Below are positions 56,542 to 64,000 of a DNA stretch of 64,000 nucleotides, piece by piece. Below the pieces are notes generated by a model that was not told the origin of the DNA, did no database searches, and worked only from the letters and a program-made list of their open reading frames with translations. The position numbers were made by a program, and so were the translations under genes. Positions within the stretch are counted from its first letter, which is position 1; every line of letters begins with the position of its first letter. The stretch covers positions 47,693,635 through 47,757,634 of the forward strand of contig NC_133769.1 in the NCBI RefSeq assembly GCF_003597395.2. Direction: 5' to 3'. Source of the DNA: Chelonoidis abingdonii. Its lineage: Eukaryota > Chordata > Testudines > Testudinidae.

Positions 56542-59500
56542 CCATGCATTTTGTTTTAGCCAGCCTCAATACTCCATTTGAAATGATCCTTTGCTATCCC
56601 TCCAGATATTCCTCTCTTAATGTCAGATTCTCAATCTCATTCTGAAATTAATCCTTGGATAGTGCAGCATTACGTCTCCCCACTCCGAATTCAGTTGGTG
56701 GATTATTCATATTTATCTCCTAGCCCCCCTGCCTAAAAAATCTTTGGGTCATCTCTCCCTCTCCCTTTCTCTTCTTTCAGTCAGGGACAGTCAGTATTAT
56801 ACTAACAACTTCTCATTGGCATATGGGGCTAGTTTTGTTTGAAACAGAAGACCACTACAACGATTTTGTTTGTGCTCACACTGTTAGGTGTTTAAACACA
56901 GGGAAAAACAGGCCTCATCACTCAGCTCTGTCAAATGATTTGCTGCAGATGGTAACTCATACTGTCATGGAGAAAAATAGACAAAATCATCAGAGTTGTG
57001 AGGTCTTGAAAGATCTTTCCCTCCTATAAATCCATTTATGCTTGAGGGTTATAATGCCTGGTGCATAACAAGACTGTCACTACTCCAAACTGGAGCCAGT
57101 TTTGTTCTTTTGCTTTTTAACATTACTGTAGGTTCTTCAGAATCAGTTTTACTTTATTATATATAGGGGTTAAAACGGCAGTACTCCAGCCATACTGTTA
57201 GAGTGTATGACGCCAGACCTACATGCTCCAAATATGGAATTTCTGGGTGAAGTGATGGGAGACTTTGAAAGCACCTGTGCAATAACCCCTTTCAGTGTTT
57301 CTTTTTGGGGCAGAGATACTGTGAGATTAGCCTTTATCACAAGCTTGTTGCACTTCTGTTGACCAATAGGAACCAAGGAATCCAGTAAAGAAAGGCATGA
57401 GATGAAGAGTTATGTATACATTCTGAACCTCAGAATGTGCTCAGATCAGGCTCCCTTAAAGTTATGGATGAAGACTTGTGGTGTTTAATGTTTGGGTTGA
57501 ATATTATTTTATGTTCACCCATAACACCACTTCTAGAAATTATGTCCTAAAATTATTAGACATAGACCTCAATCCTGAAGTCATATGTGTGGCCATAAGG
57601 ATGTACCCATATAGTTCCAATTGCAGGATTTGGGCCTATTACTGTAATATCAGTTAAAGAAGCACCACTTTAAGAAGAGGAACTTGTGCAAACATGCCCA
57701 TTCCCACACTCCTGCCTACATTTTTTAGTGGGGCCATAAAGTAGAAAAATGCAAACCTCATTGGGCAGGACTCCAGTTTTACAGTCTGATCATTTAGTTT
57801 AATGGAAATATTAATATGAAGAAATTACTCTAACAAATGAGAGTTTGCAGCTTACATGGCATTGGGATTTTTCTCAAATCTTTAAGACAATTCTCTATAT
57901 AAACAAAATGTACTTTTAAGGGAGCTTTTTAAATTTTTATTTTAGCACATTTTAGTTTTAGGAATTTCAATAGATAGTTATCTGATAAAGACTAAATTCC
58001 AGAAGTGAAATATTTACCTACTAGATAGTTGTATGCATTCACAAATCTATGCTCTAAGGAGCTAATGGGTGCTAGCAGGGTTGTCTTCAATCCAAAGACA
58101 ATCTCAGATGTCTTTGGAGGTCCTGAGCACCCTCCTTCAGTATCACAGAAGGATGAATCAATCCACTTTTGAACTAAAAACACAGCTGCAAACAATGAGG
58201 CTACTGCCCAAGAATTAGTTGCAATTGTAGATCAGAGTTCAACTATGTGGACAGAGGCAATTTTTCTGGTTTCCAATACAGGGACTTAGTTTGCAGGCTG
58301 TGTGTGTCTGCTGGGGGCAGAAAACCCTGGAGAATCAGTTGTGAGGGTGACCCTGAGAAGAGGCAAAGAGACAGATTTTTGGGCACAGAGCTTTCTGGAG
58401 TGGCAGACCTGGGGATTTCTGAGCAGGGAAACTGACTGTTTCTATCATACTAAAGGAAAATAGGACTTTGTAGATAAGATTTCACTAAGAATAAATCTAA
58501 CTCATAACACCAATTTATCATTTTAATGGAAAAAATGTAAAATGTTGGCTAATTGCAAATGGGGCAACGCAACCTACCAGTACTAAAAACAAGCATCATT
58601 TGTATTTTTATGTATTTAATTATATTTAGAATAACCTCATTTGTATGATGGTAATAGCAAAATGTTTTATGTTAAATGTTTCCTTGCCTTAATTTAAACT
58701 ATTCTAAAAATCCTTCTTCATACATAACATTTTAATTAAATGCATTCAGGATGAAAATTACTTGAAAAAATTGAATTTTAAGCAGTTTGTGTACAAAAAT
58801 AATTAATCAGCTCCTTACAAAAAGTTCAGTGGTTCTTTAGTTATCCTCGAACTATGAAAATTAATGTAGCTTCTAATTTCTCATGTGAGAATATGCAGTT
58901 TGGTGTAAATTCCTAAAAGTAATTTTGTGTTTTATGATACAGTAATAGATAAGCAATGAGGCTAATTTTCCAAGAAGCATATTGGTGATATTTAAACAGC
59001 ACTTGAATAACACTTACTGAGAATAATCATATTTCTTAAGCAATTAGACATGAAAAGCTGTGAATTTTTGGCTGATTACAGCACACCTTGGGTGGTAGAA
59101 TAAAACATTAGCCCAAATGATTTTAACCTTCTATGAAATACAATAGCAGACCCGAAATACAGTGCATGGAGCACTTTATTGTCATTATGAACTGAATTAA
59201 TACTTAAAAAGAATGAAGTCTCACTAGGTTCCATTGATATGGGTTTGACAGAAACCCCCAGCTAAGTCCAGCGATCTAGAGCAATTTTGCAATAAAGTGT
59301 AAGAGCTTCATTTTGATGTCAAATCACCCACTGTCCTTCTTTTGAAACCAGCCTAGCAGTCCATTCAGTCAAATGGAACAGTTTTTGTTGTGTGTGGTAC
59401 CATGGCAGCATGCTGAGAATCCAGACAGAGTCAAGTTTTCTATTATTCTTTATCATTGAACAACTTACAGGAATTTCTCAGGGCACTAATTATTTGTTCC

Positions 59501-60825
59501 AAAATAGCATTTTAATCAATACAGATATAATTCACTAACTATTCAGGGCTGATGACTTCTAGAATATGGAACAGTTTCCTGTGTGATATTTTTACTGACA
59601 TTGGCCTATACGTTAACCCTCACGGTGTGAACTCCATGGAGAAAGCTCTGGTAGAATCTGATAGTGGGAGAAGGAGTTAAATGGGATGCTTCCTCATCCC
59701 CAAGCCTGCAGATAAACCACAGGAAAAACAGCAAGGTAATTAATACTGTCTAAAAAGTTCCCATTGTGAGTCATCAACCGCATCAGGGAGCCTGCAGCCA
59801 GTGGCTACTAGTCCTACTATGCTTCCACAATTAGATTCCAAGATTTTCACATACAGCATTAATAAGCACAGTTTCAATACCTGCATTATAACAACAAGGT
59901 GAACCTCATGACGCTCATGACTAATGAATCTGAGTAGCTAGATCTGATCTGTGGAGTTGGGGCTTAGTCTTTTGGACCTTTTTAGATCCAGGCCCCCCAC
60001 CCATTTGTCTCCTGGACTAAGTGAAGTAGGGAAATGTAATACTTGGATTCTGTGTCTCCATTGGAGCTGCAGAGTTTTGTATTTTCCCCTCTACATAACT
60101 TTTTACTAGCAGTGGAAACAACAATGCTATAATTATGAAGAACAAAGTATCCATGAGTTTGCAAGCATTGCCCTCCTGGAAGAAAACTCTCTCTGACAAT
60201 GGAATATAAGACAAGCATTTCCAGGATCCTCAGGAACTGTTCACAGAGAGCTTGTAGGTGCAATAAGATTAAGGTGCAAAAAAACCCAAGTTTTCTCCTG
60301 TGCTTTGCAAAAATAACACATTGGGATTTTATGTTCCCTACTCAAGAAAATGAAATATATCATTTAGCAACAAACAGGTGGCATTTTTCTACTTGATTTT
60401 TTTTAAAGGGGAAATTGTTAAATTTTTACTTGGGGTACAAACATGAAAACTTAGACTTTGTGCAAGGAAGAAATCTTTTTTTATTGACATTTGACAATTT
60501 TTCAGCACAAACACCATTTCTACTGACAGAGCAAAGCTTAGGTTTTTATAATAGATACATTCTGTTTCTCCTATTTCTAAACTGCCTTATCTAGTGAATA
60601 TTTTGGGCAACAGAAAGAATGCTATATAACTCTAGATTTTTAAAAAAATCTTGAGAATGCTCCTCAGTAACCATTTGTGTTTCAAAGATAGAAATACAAT
60701 TACATTTGCAGAGGAAAGCTAATATATCAGAAAAAAGAGAACTATATAAGTCAGAGAAAGATGGATGAAGATGATGGTGACAGAGTTGATAAGTATTCTA
60801 TTGAACTTTTTCAAGAGTTACTTAA
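56542..60825. other. Mostly AT-rich DNA, nothing recognised
   Basis: 4.3 kb without a supported gene or named repeat. ORFs of 60-93 codons (e.g. 56823-57029, 57170-57376, 57992-58195, 59982-60263) have no motif or splice context. 57565-57640 resembles dispersed sauropsid debris. Confidence 0.5.
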
Positions 60826-60915
60826 AGATCATAGAATTGTAGGACTGGAAGGGACCTTGAGAGGTCTTCTAATCCAGTCCGCTGAACTCAAGGCAGGACT
60901 GAGTATTATCTAGAC
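60826..60915 (-). mobile_element. CR1 LINE 3' end (left of a hAT element)
   Basis: AGATCATAGAATTGTAGGAC through TGAGTATTATCTAGAC. It continues after the hAT insertion at 61696. Confidence 0.88.
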
Positions 60916-61695
60916 CTGTGGTTCTCAACTTGTTTATCATTGTTGGCCACACAGGCAGCCCACAGTGTGTTTATGCGGGCTGCAGGTTGAGGGTTGAGAA
61001 CCACCCCCACCCCCTACCAAACTACCCACAGTCCCCTATGCTCAGTGCCCTGGCTCAGAGTGGGGCCAGGAGCAGAGACCTGGGCATGGGCTGGGCAGCT
61101 GGGACCCAGGCCCACCACATGGGGTCAGGCAGCTGACAGCAGGACCGGGCGGCAGCCGGATCGCAGGACCCCACCAGGCAGAGTGGAAGCCAGACCATAG
61201 GACCCCACCAGGTAGGGATTTGTAGTATCCAGCAGCCGCATCCAGATCCCAAGTGCCACTGCACGAGGATGAGCAGCTGGACCCTGCGTGCTGCAGCATG
61301 TGAATGGTCAGCCAGGTCCCCATGCACTGGGCCTGGAGCAGAGCACCCGGCGCAGGCTGTCAGCCAAACCTGAGAAGGGGGGACAGGAATGGCACCCCAC
61401 CTAAAACCTGGAGGTGCTGCAGCACCTCAGAAAGCCCTCAGTTCCCAGTGCCCCCTTATCCTTCATTGCCCAGAGCCTCCCCTCCCCCAAACCTACCCAC
61501 AGATCCACTCTCCCTGTCCCCTGCGGCACTCACCTGCCCCCTGCTGGCAGGTATGCTGGTGCAGGCAGCAAGACACTGTCTCCCCCTCAACCATCCCCGC
61601 TCCCTGCCAGACCAGAGAGGCAAATTTTGTTTGTTTTTTAGCACACAGGTCGACCGCAGCTGTGTGCTAATTAGGCCGTGGGTTGAGAACTGCTG
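60916..61695. mobile_element. Non-autonomous hAT element, 780 bp, nested in CR1
   Basis: The left end CTGTGGTTCTCAACTTG and the reverse complement of the right end CAGCAGTTCTCAACCCACGG are inverted repeats. The flanks ATCTAGAC (60908-60915) and ATGTAGGC (61696-61703) match at 6 of 8 bases and lie exactly where the CR1 is interrupted. The GC-rich interior yields nine overlapping ORFs on both strands, none with a transposase motif. Confidence 0.85.
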
Positions 61696-61812
61696 ATGTA
61701 GGCTATCCCTGACAAGTGTTTGTCTAACCTGCTCTTAAAAATCTCTAATGATGGGGATTCCACAACCTCCCTAGGCAATGTATTTCAGTGCTTAACTACC
61801 CTAACAGATATC
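61696..61812 (-). mobile_element. CR1 LINE, continuation
   Basis: TATCCCTGACAAGTGTTTGT, then GATTCCACAACCTCCCTAGG and CAGTGCTTAACTACCCTAAC. Truncated at about 61812. Confidence 0.88.
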
Positions 61813-61864
61813 AGAAAGGGAAAATGAATATAAATGACAATTCTATTACCAGTATAAACATACT

Positions 61865-62100
61865 ATGGCATATCTCCAAATTGTTATATTGCAGTGAGAA
61901 TATTACTGACAATTCTTGTGACTGTAGCATCTGCAGACCATAGATTTTACCACCTAGACTTGATGAAAACATATCTCCATTCATCCATGTCAAATGAACA
62001 TCTATCAACATTAGTACTGCTTTGGATTGAAAATGACATTGCAACTTCTTTGGACTGTCCTCAGTTTAGTCATGACAGAATTTCCAGAAAGGTGGGTTAT
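61865..62100 (+). pseudogene. hAT transposase C-terminus (dimerisation domain) remnant
   Basis: The ORF at 61894 reads RILLTILVTVASADHRFYHL (residues 2-21), then LMKTYLHSSMSNEHLSTLVL (23-42), then WIENDIATSLD (44-54), closing with HDRISRKVG (60-68). This is the hAT C-terminal dimerisation region, where R(I)xLTxPVxxASxERxFSxLxLIKxxLRxxMxxxRLxxLxLLxIExDI is the usual pattern. The region just upstream (SPNCYIAV, about 61875) also fits. Only about 75 residues of a protein of several hundred remain. A domesticated exon is not supported. Confidence 0.8.
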
Positions 62101-63133
62101 GACCACATGTTCATCTTAACCTTGCATGAGAATGTCCCGATACTATGCAGTGTTTCAGCTGTGTCATGTTTTGTGGAACTGAAGAATATTGTTTTCGTTC
62201 AACAAAAGATGTGAATTTGTTTGATCTGATTGAGCTTCTGCATGTCACTATGTGGGCTGTGAAAACACTGAATATGCACTTAAATTTGTATCAAGGCGAT
62301 TCTTTCATTTTTCTTTAATTATTTCAGATCCTTGCAAATCCTGGAGCCAGCCTTGAAGACGTGTAGCTTTGGTGATGGAAATGATTTTGCAATGCTTTGG
62401 AAATCATGAGGGAAGAACAAAAAGCACCAGAAATATCCAAAGAAAAAGAACTATGATCAGTTAACAGTAAGAGTTTTCAGGATTAGGGTGATGGTCCTGA
62501 CTAATGGCAATATTCAGCATGTCCCATTTTAGAATAATTTCACAGCCAAACTGTCATGAACAAGAATTTTGATTTTGCAATTACTGTTGTTGGTCATGAC
62601 TGGCAATGGTGTATGAAGCAGAAAGGCACAGCTTGATGTTCACATAGCAAGATGAGCTTCTAGTGCCAGCAGTTGAAAATATTGTGTTTTGAAATTTAAA
62701 ATGAACAAATTTTAATGTGAAAATCATTGTTGGAGAATAAATGTATATGGCAAGCTGTTAATTTTACAGTCACCTTTCTTACCATACTTTCATACAAATC
62801 AAGTGAATAATCCAAGGTGTAAAAAAATAGTACAGGTGAATTGTACAAATGAAGCTTGTAAACAGGTGAATGTTCAAATCCAGCATACAGAATCAGTTGA
62901 ATCTTTAGAAGAGTTCAAACACACAACTGCACAAAAAGCCACTTGCTGTTTCATTTAGCTAGAACGAATTTAAAAACTAGCAAATGTGCCTAATATTAAG
63001 GAATGAATTAATTATCAAAGGTTTAATTTACCCATTAGAAGAAGGGTCAAATTTTGCTCTCAGTTGTTACCCTAATGCTGTCTGTCAGGAGATGCCTTAC
63101 TTTGCTATGGGACTGCAGTGTCCTCAATTTTCC
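62101..63133. other. AT-rich DNA, nothing recognised
   Basis: No gene or named repeat. Frames after the hAT remnant carry no further transposase similarity that I can see. Confidence 0.5.
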
Positions 63134-63715
63134 ATAGAATTATAGAAATGTAGGGCTGGAAGGGACCTCAAGAAGTCATCAAGTCCAGCCCCCTTTGCTG
63201 AAGCAGAACCAAATAAACCTAGACCACCCCTGCCAGGTGTTTATCCAATCTGTTCTCAAAAATCTCCAATGATGGGGATTCCACAACCTCTCTTGGAAGC
63301 CTATTCCAGAGTTCCTCTTCCCTTATAGATATCTAACCTAAATCCTTGTTGCTGCATATTAAGTAAGTCCATTACTTCTTGTCCTACCTTCAATGTACAT
63401 GGAGAACTATTGATCATAGTCCTCTTTATAACAGCCCTTAACATATTTGATGATTGTTATCAAGTCCCCCCTCAATTTTCTTTTCTCAAGACTAAACATA
63501 CCCCATTTTTTAATCTTTCCTCTTAGGTCAGGTTTTCTTAACCATTGATCATCTTTGTTGGTCTCTCCTGGACTCCATCTAATTTGTCCACGTCTTTCCT
63601 AAAATGTAGCAGAACTGTGTACCAGAACTGGACACACTATTCCAAATGAAGCCTTGCTAGTGCTGAGTAGAGTGGGTCAGTTACCTCCTGTATCTTACTT
63701 ACAACACCTCCCAGC
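63134..63715 (-). mobile_element. CR1 LINE, 3' part
   Basis: The 3' end ATAGAATTATAGAAATGTAG, then GATTCCACAACCTCTCTTGG, CTAATTTGTCCACGTCTTTC and CTTACTTACAACACCTCCCAG on plus. It stops at about 63715, where a second CR1 piece begins. Confidence 0.9.
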
Positions 63716-64000
63716 TCATTCTTCTCTTCTGCAGACTGAACAGTCCTAGTTCCCTTAGCATCTCCTCATAAGTCATGCGCTTCAGCCACTAATAATTTTT
63801 GTTGCCCTCTGCTGGACTCTTTCCAATTTTTCCACATCCTTCTTGTAGTGTGGGGCCCAAAACTGGATACAGTAGTCCAGATGAGGCCTTACCAAAGCTG
63901 AATAGAGGGCATGATCACGTCCCTCGATCTGCTGGCAATGCTCCTACTTATACAGCCCAAAATGCCGTTAGCCTTCTTGGCAACAAAGGCAGATTGTTGA
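63716..64000 (-). mobile_element. Second CR1 fragment, runs off the window
   Basis: CTGCAGACTGAACAGTCCTA, CTCCTCATAAGTCATGCGCT, CCAATTTTTCCACATCCTTC and GTAGTCCAGATGAGGCCTTA repeat the CR1 segment already seen at 63483-63660, so a different CR1 subfamily copy starts here. It lacks its own 3' end and continues past 64000. Confidence 0.85.

Noticed and set aside
60918..61696. Cluster of nine overlapping ORFs resembling a proline-rich exon or CpG island gene
   Set aside because: The cluster coincides with a hAT element defined by TIRs and near-matching 8-bp flanks.

Overview
The window looks like non-coding nuclear DNA from a turtle, probably a cryptodire. I found no host exon, no RNA gene in use and no CRISPR array. 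The longest ORF (240 codons) is retrotransposon gag that runs on through a later insertion. The turtle call rests on the repeats: about a dozen CR1 LINE pieces ending in the sauropsid ATTCTATGA-type tail, a tRNA-derived SINE whose 3' end copies the CR1 3' end (the arrangement of the tortoise Pol III/SINE), Penelope-like element (PLE) 3' repeats with hammerhead-ribozyme-like cores, many hAT elements and long solo LTRs. CpG is scarce except in a few younger elements. This is a judgement from remembered families; no search was run.

Layout. 1-14 kb: AT-rich background with fold-back repeats, four PLE remnants (3.5, 5.8, 7.0 and 11.6-12.1 kb), one CR1 3' end, a CpG-rich 1.1-kb inverted-repeat element (7523-8619) and a hAT element (8980-9430). 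14-25 kb: mostly unannotated AT-rich DNA with CR1 pieces; the one at 19.5-20.8 kb keeps a readable reverse-transcriptase segment. 25-28.5 kb: an internally deleted Ty3/Gypsy element inserted in a CR1. 28.5-41 kb: quiet DNA with a solo LTR (32690-33458), a local duplication (30.8 and 34.0 kb), two short hAT MITEs and a 1.15-kb LTR. 41-55.9 kb: the repeat-dense core. A minus-strand LTR holds a hAT element. A plus-strand LTR is followed by gag and protease remnants that carry a hAT MITE and a 3.3-kb hAT element; that hAT element contains a CR1, which contains a solo LTR. Further CR1, Gypsy RT and solo-LTR pieces follow. 55.9-64 kb: mostly AT-rich DNA with the tRNA-SINE, a CR1 split by a hAT element, the tail of a hAT transposase pseudogene and more CR1 at the right edge.

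Nothing here works together as a gene system. The value is a datable insertion record: target-site duplications are visible by eye for six hAT insertions (a seventh matches 6 of 8), four solo LTRs and one PLE, and several are nested so their order can be read. I did not find an undescribed functional system. The most unusual items are the PLE remnants (one a head-inverted chimera inside a single 13-bp duplication, one with repeated terminal-repeat units and a ribozyme-like core) and the stack at 43.5-49.8 kb.
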